Below are positions 9,272 through 18,757 of a stretch of DNA of 64,000 nucleotides, one piece after another. The stretch's first letter is position 1; every line of letters starts with the position of its first letter. The notes below the pieces were generated by a model that saw only the letters and a list, made by a program, of their open reading frames with translations, did not search any database and had not been told where the DNA came from. Source of the DNA: Deltaproteobacteria bacterium (lineage in GTDB: Bacteria > Desulfobacterota > Syntrophia > Syntrophales > UBA2210); NCBI GenBank assembly GCA_016935935.1, contig JAFGPZ010000038.1, forward strand, positions 1-64,000, written 5' to 3'. Both the position numbers and the translations under genes were made by a program.

Positions 9272-9722
9272 CTAGTGAAAAAGCTGTAGCCTCATGGCGC
9301 GATCAGGCTCGTGCAGGCAGGCTATCTTATAGTTTTCTATCGCCTCCATCGTTTCATAAGCTTAAGGCAGTCGGCGATCTCCAGTGTTCCATGAAGCAAG
9401 AACCCGGAACGCTTCTCTGTTGAGATACGGAACATCCACACAACATCCTCCGGTCGACCGATAAATTTCAAGCGCCGTCCTAAAAAGTGGGTAGTGTTTA
9501 GCTCTCGCACGGACATTGAGAATAATTAAGAACATGCTACTTGCTTTCAAGAGCTAGCAGAGCCACTATATCGAAGTAAGCAGGTGTGATGTCGAAGGCC
9601 TTGGCGATTCTGGTCCACTCTTCGAGGTAACGCAGGCCGGTCCAACCGAAAACGTTGTTGTCGACGATAGTGTGCCAGTGGATATAAAAAATCAAAAAAC
9701 CTGACAAATCAAATAACTCCAT
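9272..9722 (-). pseudogene. Decayed gene of unknown identity
   Basis: On the - strand three successive protein-like segments read as one broken gene. One frame runs 9722-9537 (includes WTGLRYLEEWTRIAKAF). A second frame, shifted by one, runs 9550-9362 (includes FRTALEIYRSTGG). After an in-frame TAA it continues in the same frame to a stop at 9272 (AYETMEAIENYKIA). One frameshift and one internal stop therefore separate the parts. I do not recognise the family. The alternative is two unrelated small genes, but neither has a convincing ribosome binding site. Confidence 0.4.
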
Positions 9723-10337
9723 GAGGAACGTTTGTCAAGAAGTTTTAAGAATATTGAATATTTCGAATGGTACTCATTGATTTCCTTCTGTCCAGGTTCC
9801 ACGGACTTATAGATACCCTTCTTATCCGCAATTATCGCTCACCTATTTGCCTGAATATATCTTAAGGTCCAATCTTTTCCCGCAAGCTCGCCAATATCTC
9901 TCTTTACAGGATTTAAAAAGAATCTTGACAAATATTGTTAAAGGTGTATTATCACACCACAAGTGCTGTTATTTTACATATAACTATTGATAATATAATC
10001 ACAGGAATAGGGACTTGTAGGCTGACTATAAAAAACATACCGTTTCACATATAGTGGTGGTTTTTTAGTAAGAAGTTTTTGTATACTCTAGAAAAGTCAG
10101 TTTTTTCATTTGGAGATTATTTTGGTGGGTGATTTAGCGGGATGGATGATAATCTAAAACTGATACTAACGCATTCATCCAATGAAATTTTCTTAACTCC
10201 AACCAACGTAGCCATTATTTTACCGAAATGCTTTAAATCCGTTCTTAGAAGGGCTTTTTATGAGATTGTCAATTTTGCACTGTGAAACGCACAAAGAGGT
10301 TGTTCACCTTTAACAACAAAACCATAAGGAGGGTAAC
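9723..10337. other. AT-rich gene-free stretch with promoter and long leader
   Basis: Contains promoter P3 at 9925-9952 and about 385 bases of leader before the MaoC-like gene. A 16-base sequence TTTTTATGAGATTGTC at 10255-10270 recurs inverted after the synthetase operon at 28129-28144. No small gene is evident. Confidence 0.5.
9925..9952 (+). promoter_or_regulatory. Sigma-70-type promoter P3 (paired with 46291)
   Basis: TTGACA at 9925-9930, a 16-base spacer and TATTAT at 9947-9952. The spacer (AATATTGTTAAAGG...) is almost identical to that of the promoter at 46291-46318, differing at two positions over the whole element including the -10 box. Likely drives the MaoC/crotonase genes. Confidence 0.75.
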
Positions 10338-10748
10338 ATGTTTTTTGAAGAAGTGGAGGTTGGTAAAATCTATAAGTCGGATGGTTCCAAAACCGTCACT
10401 GGAACTGAAATTGATCTTGTCGCTCAGCTTGCCGGGTTGGATCTTCCGGGATTTTTGGACCCGGAGGCTGCAAAGGGATGGGGTTTCAAAGATCGAGTGG
10501 CGCCTGGTCCCTATATTCTTGGCTGCGGAATCGGTCTAATGGCCAAACAGGGCTTTTTAGCAGATGCCGTATTGGTTAATGTAGATGGTCTCTCATTTAA
10601 GACGCCCGTTTATCCACGCGACAAAATTAAAGCTGAAACTGAAGTGACGGACAAAAAGCCTTCCAGTCGCGGTGGCGGCCGTGTTCTTTATAAGTTCAGG
10701 GTCCTCAATCAGGATGATCAAGTGGTACTAGAATCATCAAATACCTGA
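10338..10748 (+). CDS. MaoC-like hot-dog-fold dehydratase-family protein
   Basis: 136 residues with the N-terminal pattern of MaoC/R-specific enoyl-CoA hydratase domains (FFEEVEVGKIYKSDG) and the core VAPGPYILG. The reading is a single hot-dog domain. The usual catalytic Asp/His pair of R-hydratases (DxNPxHxD) is not obvious; the equivalent region reads LDLPGFLDPEAAKG, so it may be a catalytically different or thioesterase-like member. AAGGAGGG precedes the ATG. It is the first gene behind promoter P3 and is followed 160 bases later by the crotonase at 10910. Confidence 0.8.
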   Translation: MFFEEVEVGKIYKSDGSKTVTGTEIDLVAQLAGLDLPGFLDPEAAKGWGFKDRVAPGPYILGCGIGLMAKQGFLADAVLVNVDGLSFKTPVYPRDKIKAETEVTDKKPSSRGGGRVLYKFRVLNQDDQVVLESSNT

Positions 10749-10852
10749 CTCCTCCCAGGCAAACCATTATCTGTATGATGATGCTATTCTATTTTTGAAT
10801 CTTGCAGGGTTAATATTGTCCTGCTCCTTAGTACGTTAAATGTCTTTGATGA

Positions 10853-10876
10853 TACCCCGCCGGCTTCGGCGGGGTA
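10853..10876. repeat. GC-rich hairpin TACCCCGCCG/CGGCGGGGTA
   Basis: A perfect 10-bp stem with a GCTT loop between the MaoC-like and crotonase genes. There is no T-run, so it is not a standard terminator. The same TACCCCGCC/GGCGGGGTA core forms the palindrome at 36615-36650, and a half copy is at 28425-28434. It may be an mRNA processing or stabilising hairpin, or a short interspersed repeat. Confidence 0.55.
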
Positions 10877-10909
10877 GTTCATTAATAGATAAGAGAAAGG
10901 AGATCTTTC

Positions 10910-11704
10910 ATGGATTTTACAGCCATTCGCTATGAAAAAGTTGAGAGTATCGCCACCATTACCCTGAACCGTCCGGACAACATGAACACTTACAATATCG
11001 AAATGCTGAACGAACTTGATTCCGTTCTGGAGACGGTTGCACTTGATGAAGAGATACGGGCAGTGATCATAACAGGAGAGGGACGTGCGTTTTCGGCCGG
11101 AGCCGATGTAGCGGGGGTTGAGCAATTGCTCGGCCTGCAGCAGGAGTTGCCCGAAAATCAGGACATACTGAAGATGATCGTACGCGTGGTGATAGCAATT
11201 CGTAAGGTTCCTAAACCGGTCATTGCAGCACTGAATGGTGTGTGTGCAGGCGGTGCGGCGAATTTTGTACTGGCCTGCGATTTTGTGGTCGCTTCTGAAA
11301 AAGCTCGCATGGCGCAGAATTTCATTAATATCGGTCTGGTTCCGGACGGTGGCGGCACCTTTTTCCTTCCCTCCCAGATAGGATATCAGCGTACCGCTGA
11401 AATTCTCTTTACAGGGAAAATTTTAACTGCCCAGGAAGCGTTTAATCTCGGTTTGTACAATAAGGTGGTTCCAGCCGAAGAAGTGATGTCGGCAGCCCGC
11501 GAACTGGCCGATGAACTGGCCCATAAGCCCACGGCAGCCATTGCAGCTGGCAAAGCGATTCTTAACCGCGAAACAATTCCAAGATTACGGTTGTATCTGG
11601 AAGATGAGGTTAGCAACCAACGATGTATGGTGGCAACTCATGATGCCAAAGAAGGAATAACATCGTTTCTGGAAAAAAGAAAACCGAACTTTGTCGGAAA
11701 GTAA
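10910..11704 (+). CDS. Enoyl-CoA hydratase/isomerase family protein (PaaG-like crotonase)
   Basis: 264 residues with the crotonase fold: FSAGADVAG (oxyanion loop), AALNGVCAGGAAN, and IGLVPDGGGT. The two hydratase glutamates are missing. The first position reads Asn in GGAANFVLACD and the second is Phe in QNFINIG. The Asp in GLVPD, which serves in PaaG-type isomerases and related dehalogenases, is present. An isomerase or ring-modifying role is therefore more likely than simple hydration. GAAAGGAG precedes the ATG. Upstream neighbour is the MaoC-like protein; about 650 bases follow before the HMG-CoA-synthase-like gene. Confidence 0.85.
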   Translation: MDFTAIRYEKVESIATITLNRPDNMNTYNIEMLNELDSVLETVALDEEIRAVIITGEGRAFSAGADVAGVEQLLGLQQELPENQDILKMIVRVVIAIRKVPKPVIAALNGVCAGGAANFVLACDFVVASEKARMAQNFINIGLVPDGGGTFFLPSQIGYQRTAEILFTGKILTAQEAFNLGLYNKVVPAEEVMSAARELADELAHKPTAAIAAGKAILNRETIPRLRLYLEDEVSNQRCMVATHDAKEGITSFLEKRKPNFVGK

Positions 11705-12351
11705 ACGGGCATTCGAGAAGTTTCTTCATTTTCGATTGTACTATAACAATAAGCGACTCCATCGTATACACTCATTCGTGCGGGATCGTAGAGAAAGGGC
11801 AGGTTTTCTGATGTAAAAAGAGATATTTGATATTCGAAAACATTCGCCCAAATCAATATATGTCTCTTTCTCTACGATCACCAGTACATTCAGAGGGTAT
11901 ACGGTTGCGTTGCTGATCATTCATTTAGCCATTCCTAACAGCTTATAAAAAAACTCCTTGACACCAAAATGCTTAAAAAGCTGCGGCGTTCAATGGAGAA
12001 AAAAGGAATTTGCCGGAGTCGGCTACTAATCGAATCGTGACTATAACTCAGGAAGGGCGTGTTACCTTTATCCATATGTTTGGCGGATCAGATGAAAGTT
12101 ATTACCTCTCGCCAGCAGCTCTTTCGTGGGCAGATAAGCGTTAAATATATTTTGGAATTTTACAGAGAAAGGAAATTAAGCCTGGTGTCTTCGTCAGATA
12201 CCGCAGTGTTAGTCCGGCAAATTATAGCAAGGGACACTGGCTATATATAACGGAACGGAAAAATAAAGATACTCGGGACCTATCAGTACTGAAGAAATAG
12301 TGTCGGGGTCTTATTTCAAGGAAGAAAATAGAAAAGGAGGTTAGAGGGAGC
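11705..12351. other. Gene-free stretch with a long inverted repeat
   Basis: About 650 bases. The only clear structure is the 14-bp perfect inverted repeat at 11784-11797/11866-11879. A TTGACA at 11960 lacks a good -10 box. No plausible small gene is seen; the reading frames here lack ribosome binding sites. Confidence 0.5.
11784..11879. repeat. 14-bp perfect inverted repeat enclosing 68 bases
   Basis: GATCGTAGAGAAAG at 11784-11797 and its exact complement CTTTCTCTACGATC at 11866-11879. The enclosed DNA is AT-rich with no gene. It could be a very small MITE-like element or a long-range operator pair. Confidence 0.6.
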
Positions 12352-13809
12352 ATGATAGGGATAACATCGTATGGTGGATATGTACCGCGTTATCGGTTGG
12401 ACCGGAGTTTGATATTTGGAGCAATGGGCTGGTTCAACGGAGCGACAGCGGGAGTGGCGCGCGGGGAGAAGGCGGTAGCGAATTATGATGAGGATACGAT
12501 AACAATGGCGGTATCGGCGGCGATGGGTTGCCTTGGGGATATACCACGGAAAGAAGTGGACGGGATATATGCGTGTTCGACGACCTTTCCGTATATAGAG
12601 CGTCAGAATGCGGCGATATGTGCGTCAGCAATGGATTTTCGTCATGATGTTCGCTCGGCGGATTTCAGTTCATCCACGCGATCAGGGACAACTGCGCTGC
12701 TGTCGGCCTGCGAGGCGGTGTCATCGGGAAACGTGAACAATATCCTGGTAGCTGCATCGGACTCCCGGTTAGGGAAACCGGGGAGCAGTGACGAGCATAC
12801 CTTTGGAGACGGGGCGGGTGCACTTCTTATTGGTAATGAGGGCGTCATAGCGGAATTAAAGGGGAGCTACACGGTTACACGGGATTTTGCGGACTACCGT
12901 CGGATTCAGGGGGAACGTTTCCAGCACACATGGGAAGAGCGGTGGATACGAGACGAGGGATATGGCAAGATCATCCCGGAGGCCGCATTGGGATTAGCAC
13001 AGAAGTACAACGTGAAGGCGAGCGATTTTGCGAAGATCATAATTGCCTGTCCGGCGGCAGTTATCAAGGGTCTGACGAAGGTGTTGGGAGCGCAGCCCGA
13101 ACAGATGCAGGACAATCTGGGAATGAATGTTGGGAACACGGGTGCGGCACTGCCGTTAATGATGCTTGTGGCGGCGCTGGAAGAAGCGAAACCTGGTGAC
13201 AAACTTTTAGTGCTCAGCTACGGGAGCGGGAGTGACGCGCTGTATTTTGAAGTAACGGAAGAGATTGAGCAGGTTCGGAACAGGGCCGGTATCAGCGGGC
13301 ACCTGGCGATACGGAAGGAATTGGATAATTATGCGAAGTATCTGGTATTTCGGGACCTCCTGCCCGTGGAAATAGGCATACGCGGAGAAGAGACGGCGAT
13401 GGCGCGTATGTCTGTGATATACCGGGAGGACAGGACGATGGCGGTGCTATGCGGGTCGCGGTGTACGGTCTGCGGAACGCCCCAGTATCCGAAACAGCGC
13501 GTGTGTATCAATCCTGCCTGCGGTGCGACAGATCAGATGGAAGACTACTGTTTTTCTGACAAAGTTGGTCGGATCAACTCATATACCGGAGACAATCTTG
13601 CATTCAGTTTGGACCCACCCGCCATGTACGGCTTAATAGATTTTGAGGAAGGTGGGCGCCTTTACCTGGACATTACCGATGCGGAACTCGACGAACTTGC
13701 AGTGGGGACGCCGGTAAAGATGACCTTTCGGCGCAAGTTTTCGGATAAACGCAGGGGCACCTATTCCTATTTTTGGAAAGCGACACCGGTAACCCAGGAG
13801 AATAAATAG
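12352..13809 (+). CDS. HMG-CoA-synthase-like protein fused to a DUF35 (zinc ribbon/OB-fold) domain, catalytic Cys replaced
   Basis: 485 residues. Residues 1 to about 330 form a thiolase-fold domain like archaeal-type HMG-CoA synthases (start ITSYGGYVPRYRLDR; HTFGDGAGALL; NVGNTGAALPL). Residues about 363-485 are a DUF35 domain with a four-Cys zinc ribbon (CTVCGTPQ, CINPACG) and an OB fold. In archaea separate DUF35 proteins hold thiolase and HMG-CoA synthase together for channeling; here the linker is fused and the thiolase gene follows 17 bases later. The nucleophile position, Cys in archaeal FACKAGT, reads STRSGT, so Thr109 (or a neighbouring Ser) stands where Cys should be. Normal synthase chemistry is therefore unlikely. 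It may act as a hydrolase, decarboxylase-like enzyme or scaffold; this is inference. Confidence 0.85.
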   Translation: MIGITSYGGYVPRYRLDRSLIFGAMGWFNGATAGVARGEKAVANYDEDTITMAVSAAMGCLGDIPRKEVDGIYACSTTFPYIERQNAAICASAMDFRHDVRSADFSSSTRSGTTALLSACEAVSSGNVNNILVAASDSRLGKPGSSDEHTFGDGAGALLIGNEGVIAELKGSYTVTRDFADYRRIQGERFQHTWEERWIRDEGYGKIIPEAALGLAQKYNVKASDFAKIIIACPAAVIKGLTKVLGAQPEQMQDNLGMNVGNTGAALPLMMLVAALEEAKPGDKLLVLSYGSGSDALYFEVTEEIEQVRNRAGISGHLAIRKELDNYAKYLVFRDLLPVEIGIRGEETAMARMSVIYREDRTMAVLCGSRCTVCGTPQYPKQRVCINPACGATDQMEDYCFSDKVGRINSYTGDNLAFSLDPPAMYGLIDFEEGGRLYLDITDAELDELAVGTPVKMTFRRKFSDKRRGTYSYFWKATPVTQENK

Positions 13810-13826
13810 CAAGGAGGACGAAGACG

Positions 13827-15038
13827 ATGGCGAGTGGAATCAAGAATAAAGTAGCAATAATCGGGATGGGATGCACCAGATTCGGCGAGTTATGGGACAA
13901 GAGCGAGCAGGATTTGATAGTTGATGCCTACAAAGAGGCAATAGAAGATGCGGGCATAGAGACGAAAGACATAGGAGCGGCATGGTTTGCCAGCTGTTTT
14001 GACGAGGTGAATGCGGGCAAAGGAGGTATACCGCTGGCGCGGGCTTTGAAACTGCCGAACATTCCTGTTACCCGTGTAGAGAATTTCTGTACCAGCGGTA
14101 CGGAAGCGTTACGAGGTGCCTGTTATGCGGTGGCATCGGGAGCATGTGACATAGCGCTGGCCCTGGGGGCGGAGAAATTGAAAGACACCGGTTACGGCGG
14201 ATTGCCGGACTTTGGAACAGTAATGGGGACGGAGAATCTCTTTTATTATCCAAACCTGACAGCGCCGGGTATGTTTGCAATGGTGGCGAATGCATACTTT
14301 GCGAAATACGGATTAAGTGCGGAAGAAGGCAAGCGGGTTCTGGCTAGGATATCATCGAAGAGTCATGCGAACGGAGCCAGGAATCCCCGCGCACACCTTC
14401 GCCGGGAGGTAAGCGTTGATGCAATCATGAAGGCGCCTATAGTTGCCTGGCCCTTGGGTTTGTTTGACTGTTGTGGTGTCAGCGACGGGGCGGCGGCGGC
14501 AATTGTAGTCCGTGCCGACATGGCGAAAGACTTCAGGCTTGATCCCATATATGTCAAGGCATTACAATTATCGCTCACACCGGGGACAGGGATAGGTCAC
14601 CAGAGCTGGAACGGTGCACACCTGGCATCTACTATAGAGGCGGCGAAGGCGGCATATAAAGAGGCCGGGATAACGAAGCCCAGGGATGAGATACACCTGA
14701 TGGAGGTTCACGACTGTTTTTCAATAAGCGAATTGGTAACATACGAGAGTCTTCAGATATCTCCTGAAGGGAAAGCGCGTGTGGATATTGAGAACGGGTT
14801 TTATGATTTTGATGGGAAGATACCCTGTCAGAGCGACGGCGGATTAAAATGTTTTGGTCATCCTATCGGCGCATCGGGCATACGAATGGTCTACGAGATC
14901 TACAAACAGCTGCAGGGGAAAGCAGAACCTGCGGAGCGTCAGCTTCAGGGCAATCCTTCTGTTGGATTGACTCACAATCATGGCGGACTGTGCGGAAGCC
15001 TTGTATGTTCTGTGGCAATCTTCGGAAATGAGTTATAA
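13827..15038 (+). CDS. Thiolase family protein (SCP-x/archaeal type)
   Basis: 403 residues of the SCP-x-like thiolase group that pairs with DUF35 proteins. The nucleophile Cys is present in VENFCTSGTEAL (about residue 90), the MEVHDCFS motif typical of this group is near 295, and the His of CFGHPIGASG follows. It is cotranscribed with the HMG-CoA-synthase-like/DUF35 fusion (17-base gap, AAGGAGG start), which should dock onto it through the OB domain. Expected reaction: CoA-dependent cleavage or formation of a 3-oxoacyl-CoA. Substrate unknown. A second thiolase/DUF35 pair is at 22225-23910. Confidence 0.88.
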   Translation: MASGIKNKVAIIGMGCTRFGELWDKSEQDLIVDAYKEAIEDAGIETKDIGAAWFASCFDEVNAGKGGIPLARALKLPNIPVTRVENFCTSGTEALRGACYAVASGACDIALALGAEKLKDTGYGGLPDFGTVMGTENLFYYPNLTAPGMFAMVANAYFAKYGLSAEEGKRVLARISSKSHANGARNPRAHLRREVSVDAIMKAPIVAWPLGLFDCCGVSDGAAAAIVVRADMAKDFRLDPIYVKALQLSLTPGTGIGHQSWNGAHLASTIEAAKAAYKEAGITKPRDEIHLMEVHDCFSISELVTYESLQISPEGKARVDIENGFYDFDGKIPCQSDGGLKCFGHPIGASGIRMVYEIYKQLQGKAEPAERQLQGNPSVGLTHNHGGLCGSLVCSVAIFGNEL

Positions 15039-15124
15039 AGGGCGACGGAGAGATGCCGGGTAATCAGACAATTCCTTTTTTTGCTTGTCAGGTAAGTAGG
15101 GATTGAATTAAACAGCGGGCACAT

Positions 15125-15147
15125 TTTCCGCAACTTGTTGCGGGAAA
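15125..15147. repeat. Intergenic palindromic repeat, copy 2
   Basis: Hairpin with arms TTTCCGCAAC and GTTGCGGGAAA in the 256-base gap between the thiolase and the hydratase/dehydrogenase fusion. Same family as the copies at 2008 and 25790. Confidence 0.65.
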
Positions 15148-15294
15148 CTTCGGTAAATGTATCGTATAAATAGAGTTAAAAAGGTGTGTGATACCATGCT
15201 GGCAAGCAGGTAAAGTGTAAAAAAAGGTGTGCTGCAGTTAGGGGGCTGATGTTTTATGAGCGGCACACGCATAGAGCCAAGGAGGAAACTAATT

Positions 15295-17424
15295 ATGGTA
15301 CAACTAGTCACATACAACATTGACGAGAATGGGGTAGGTCATGTGGTGTTTGATAATCCCGATGAGCGGGTAAATTCCATTTCGGAACTGTTCATCGAGC
15401 AGTTCATGAGTATTCTTGATCAGGTTGAAAAGGATGCCAATGTAAAGGCACTTGTCCTGGAGAGTGCAAAACCCGGAGTTTTTGTAGCAGGTGCCGATAT
15501 CAAGTGGCTGCAGGATCTTAAAACCCCTGAAGACTGTCTGCAATTTGCACGGGCCGCACAGCCACCCTTTAGTCGTCTGGAAGATCTTCGCATACCAACC
15601 CTTGCGGTCATCAACGGGATCTGTCTGGGTGGCGGTCTGGAGTTGGCTCTTTCCTGCAAATGGCGGGTTGCCATGGATCATCCGTCCGTGCAACTCGGCT
15701 TACCTGAGGTTAACCTTGGTGTTATTCCCGGAGGAGGCGGTACGCAACGATTACCGGCGCTGATCGGCGTTGGGAACGCCCTGCCATTGATAACCACGGG
15801 GAAATCTTTACGGGTGAAAGACTCATTGGCGATGGGCCTGATTGATGCCGTTCTGCCGGCAGAGAATTTTGTCGAGGGGGCCACCCAATTTCTGCTCGAT
15901 AAAGTCAAAGCGAATGAAGATATAAGCCGGCCCTGGCTTGCCGAAGATTTCAGGTATGATATCGGTACCGAGGAATCTATTGAAAAGCTCTTTGACGCGA
16001 CCCGTCAGGCCGTCCTGAAGCAGACAAAGGGGCATTCGCCCGCGCACCTGAAAGTTATTGATGTTATAAGAGTGGGTGCAGAAGAGGGATTTAAAACGGG
16101 TATGAAAGCGGAAAATGATGCCTTTGCCGAAGTATTGGCGAGTACCGAAGCAAAGAGCCTGATCTACCTTTTCCTGACACAGGCGGTGATGAAAAAGGTA
16201 TACGGATCCGAGGACCGTTCCATCAAGCCGGTGGAGATTAAGAAGGTCGGAGTTCTGGGAGCCGGTCAGATGGGTCACGGTATAGCCCATAGTGCGATAA
16301 CGGCGGGATACAGGGTGGTTCTGAATGATGTCAAACAGGAATATGTTGACAAGGGTGTCAATGCAATCCGGGCCATACTATCGAAAGATGTCGAAAAGAA
16401 AAAAATGACGAGCGAAAAGATGGAGGGCTTGATGTCGCTCCTCAAGCCGACCATTGACTATAATGCCTTCAGAGATGTTGATATCGTTATCGAAGCGGTG
16501 TTCGAGGATGTTGACATCAAACATAAAGTGATCAGGGAAGTGGAAAAGTATATATCCGAGGATTGTATCTTTGCTTCCAACACATCATCGCTGGCTATTT
16601 CGGAACTGGCGAAGGCTTCAAACCGTCCCAAGAAATTTATCGGGATGCACTATTTTTCACCTGTCAACCGAATGCCGCTTCTGGAAATTATAAAGGGGCA
16701 AGAAACGTCGGACGAAACAGTTGTTACTGCAGTTGCGCTTGCCCACAAGACGGGGAAAACGCCGATCGTTGTGAATGACGGATATGGTTTCTATACGACA
16801 CGCTCTGTCGCTTCTTACCTTGCCGAAGCATTAAACTGTCTTAACGATGGAGCAACGATAGAGGATATTGATCGGTCAATGGCAGAATTCGGCATGCCGG
16901 TGGGTCCCATAACGCTTCTTGATGAGGTCGGTCACGATGTGGGTGCCCACGTGCTTGCGATCATGCAGAAGGTTTATCCCGAGCGATTTTCAGATGAACT
17001 GGCGCAATTGACCATTAAGGACAATCGTCTGGGGAGAAAAAACCAGAGAGGATATTATGCATATGAGAGCATCAGCAAAAAGACCGGGATAGATGAAAGC
17101 GTATATGCGCTTTTTACCGACAGGAAGAACCTGACACTTTCACGTGAAGAGATTCAGAAACGAATTATCATGGCACTCATAAACGAAGTGGGGTTCTGTT
17201 TGAGTGAAAATATCATTACCAGTTATAATGACGCGGAGATAGGGCTGATATATGGAATCGGCTTTCCTCCTTTCAGAGGTGGTCCCCTTCATTATATAGA
17301 TAATCTGGGGGCCGACGAGATTGTTACCTTGCTCAGAACCCTGGAGAGCAGGTGGGGGTCCCGATTCAAACCGTCCCCCTCCCTTGTGAAAGCTGCGCAA
17401 GAGGGCAAAGTGTTTTTCCCCTAG
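15295..17424 (+). CDS. Bifunctional enoyl-CoA hydratase/3-hydroxyacyl-CoA dehydrogenase (FadB/FadJ-like)
   Basis: 709 residues. The start at 15295 is chosen because AAGGAGG lies nine bases before this ATG; an earlier ATG at 15256 has none. The N-terminal crotonase domain keeps both catalytic glutamates (GGGLELALSC near 111 and LPEVNLGVIPGGGG). From about residue 318 comes the NAD-binding fold (GVLGAGQMGHGIA), with the dehydrogenase His/Glu motif HYFSPVNRMPLLE, then the paired C-terminal 3-hydroxyacyl-CoA dehydrogenase domains. The enzyme hydrates enoyl-CoA and oxidises the (S)-3-hydroxyacyl-CoA in beta-oxidation. It sits between the thiolase and the acyl-CoA dehydrogenase, so a full beta-oxidation round is encoded here. 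Confidence 0.93.
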   Translation: MVQLVTYNIDENGVGHVVFDNPDERVNSISELFIEQFMSILDQVEKDANVKALVLESAKPGVFVAGADIKWLQDLKTPEDCLQFARAAQPPFSRLEDLRIPTLAVINGICLGGGLELALSCKWRVAMDHPSVQLGLPEVNLGVIPGGGGTQRLPALIGVGNALPLITTGKSLRVKDSLAMGLIDAVLPAENFVEGATQFLLDKVKANEDISRPWLAEDFRYDIGTEESIEKLFDATRQAVLKQTKGHSPAHLKVIDVIRVGAEEGFKTGMKAENDAFAEVLASTEAKSLIYLFLTQAVMKKVYGSEDRSIKPVEIKKVGVLGAGQMGHGIAHSAITAGYRVVLNDVKQEYVDKGVNAIRAILSKDVEKKKMTSEKMEGLMSLLKPTIDYNAFRDVDIVIEAVFEDVDIKHKVIREVEKYISEDCIFASNTSSLAISELAKASNRPKKFIGMHYFSPVNRMPLLEIIKGQETSDETVVTAVALAHKTGKTPIVVNDGYGFYTTRSVASYLAEALNCLNDGATIEDIDRSMAEFGMPVGPITLLDEVGHDVGAHVLAIMQKVYPERFSDELAQLTIKDNRLGRKNQRGYYAYESISKKTGIDESVYALFTDRKNLTLSREEIQKRIIMALINEVGFCLSENIITSYNDAEIGLIYGIGFPPFRGGPLHYIDNLGADEIVTLLRTLESRWGSRFKPSPSLVKAAQEGKVFFP

Positions 17425-17614
17425 TAATGTCGGCAGTTTCCGGTCCTGTTATGGAAACTTTTGTAGGAGTTGGAGCCTTGTTTTGTGGCTATTTGTAACT
17501 AAAAAACTGTAAGATCGAATGGAAGAGGTTATTATTGTTTTCTATACCTGTTGAACGGTTTATGGCTGATTATATACTGAAGAATTAATTGTATTAAAGG
17601 AGGGAAGTTAAGCG

Positions 17615-18757
17615 ATGGATTTTGAGTTACCGGAAGAGATGAAAATGTTGAAGGACATGGCATATAAATTTGCCAGGCAGGAGATTGCACCCTATTCACA
17701 TGAATGCGACGAAGAGGAGAAGTACACTCCGGAGATCAGGAAGAAGGCGGCGGAACAGGGTCTTGTAGGAGCATGGATACCCGAGGAATATGGAGGTGCG
17801 GGAGTCGGAATATTAGGCAACACCATTGTGACTGAAGAGATGTCTAGAGTTGATATGGGGATAGGGTTGAATATAACTGCTGCCTGCTTTGGCGCTGAAT
17901 GCATATACAATTTCGGTACAGAAGAACAGAAGCTGCACTATCTGCCATCGGTGTGCAGCGGGGAGCATGTATGGGCCGGTGCGTACACGGAGCCCGATGC
18001 CGGGACCGATGTTGCAGGTTATAAGACACGAGCGGTGATAGACAAAGATGATTATGTCATAAACGGAACGAAAATGTTCATTACGAACGGAACTGTTTGT
18101 GATTATATGGTATGTCAGTGCATAACCCATCCCGAGGAAAAGACACATAAACGATTCAGTCAGATTATAGTTCCGGCGGATGCTCCGGGTGTGACCCGTA
18201 ATAAGATAAAAGGGAAGATGGGCATCAGGGCGAGCGACACGGCGGATATTTCACTTGAGGATGTCAGGGTTCCCCGGGAAAATTTGATAGGTGAAGAGAA
18301 ACGGGGTTTTTATCAGTTAATGAGTTTTTTTGACATTACAAGGGTAATGATAGGAGGTCAGGCGCTTGGCTTATCTCAGGCGTGCCTGGACGAATCTGTT
18401 AAGTACGCCAAGGAAAGGACGGCTTTTGGCTCGCCCCTGGGGAGTTTTCAGATTACGATGCAGAAGCTGACAGAGATGGCTATACGAATAGAGGCATTGC
18501 GAAACATGGTTTACAAGGCGGCCTGGTTGATCGATGCGGGGAGGCCCGATTATCATCTTGCAGCGATGGCTAAATACTACGGTGGTCAGACAGCCGTATT
18601 CTGTGCCAATGCTGCTGTGGAGATACACGGGGGGTACGGATACATAGACGAATACAACGTGCAGAAGTGGTACAGGGATGCCAAGATACTGGAACTTTAT
18701 GAGGGAACAAAGGAAGCAGAGATTCTGACAATCGGAAGATATATTCAGTCTCGGTAA
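17615..18757 (+). CDS. Acyl-CoA dehydrogenase
   Basis: 380 residues, the canonical size. Visible are the substrate-loop region AYTEPDAGTD, the TNGTVCDYMV strand, the FAD-contact motif EIHGGYGYIDEY and the catalytic base position Glu in LYEGTKEAEI (about residue 363), as in short/medium-chain and glutaryl-CoA-type dehydrogenases. It introduces an alpha,beta double bond with electrons going to ETF; no ETF genes are in the window. AAAGGAGGG precedes the ATG. It is flanked by the hydratase/dehydrogenase fusion and the BcrB/BcrC-like pair. Substrate chain length or ring structure cannot be called. Confidence 0.92.
   Translation: MDFELPEEMKMLKDMAYKFARQEIAPYSHECDEEEKYTPEIRKKAAEQGLVGAWIPEEYGGAGVGILGNTIVTEEMSRVDMGIGLNITAACFGAECIYNFGTEEQKLHYLPSVCSGEHVWAGAYTEPDAGTDVAGYKTRAVIDKDDYVINGTKMFITNGTVCDYMVCQCITHPEEKTHKRFSQIIVPADAPGVTRNKIKGKMGIRASDTADISLEDVRVPRENLIGEEKRGFYQLMSFFDITRVMIGGQALGLSQACLDESVKYAKERTAFGSPLGSFQITMQKLTEMAIRIEALRNMVYKAAWLIDAGRPDYHLAAMAKYYGGQTAVFCANAAVEIHGGYGYIDEYNVQKWYRDAKILELYEGTKEAEILTIGRYIQSR

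Noticed and set aside
12059..12250. 63-codon frame before the HMG-CoA-synthase-like gene
   Set aside because: No ribosome binding site, no domain and composition unlike a protein of this genome.
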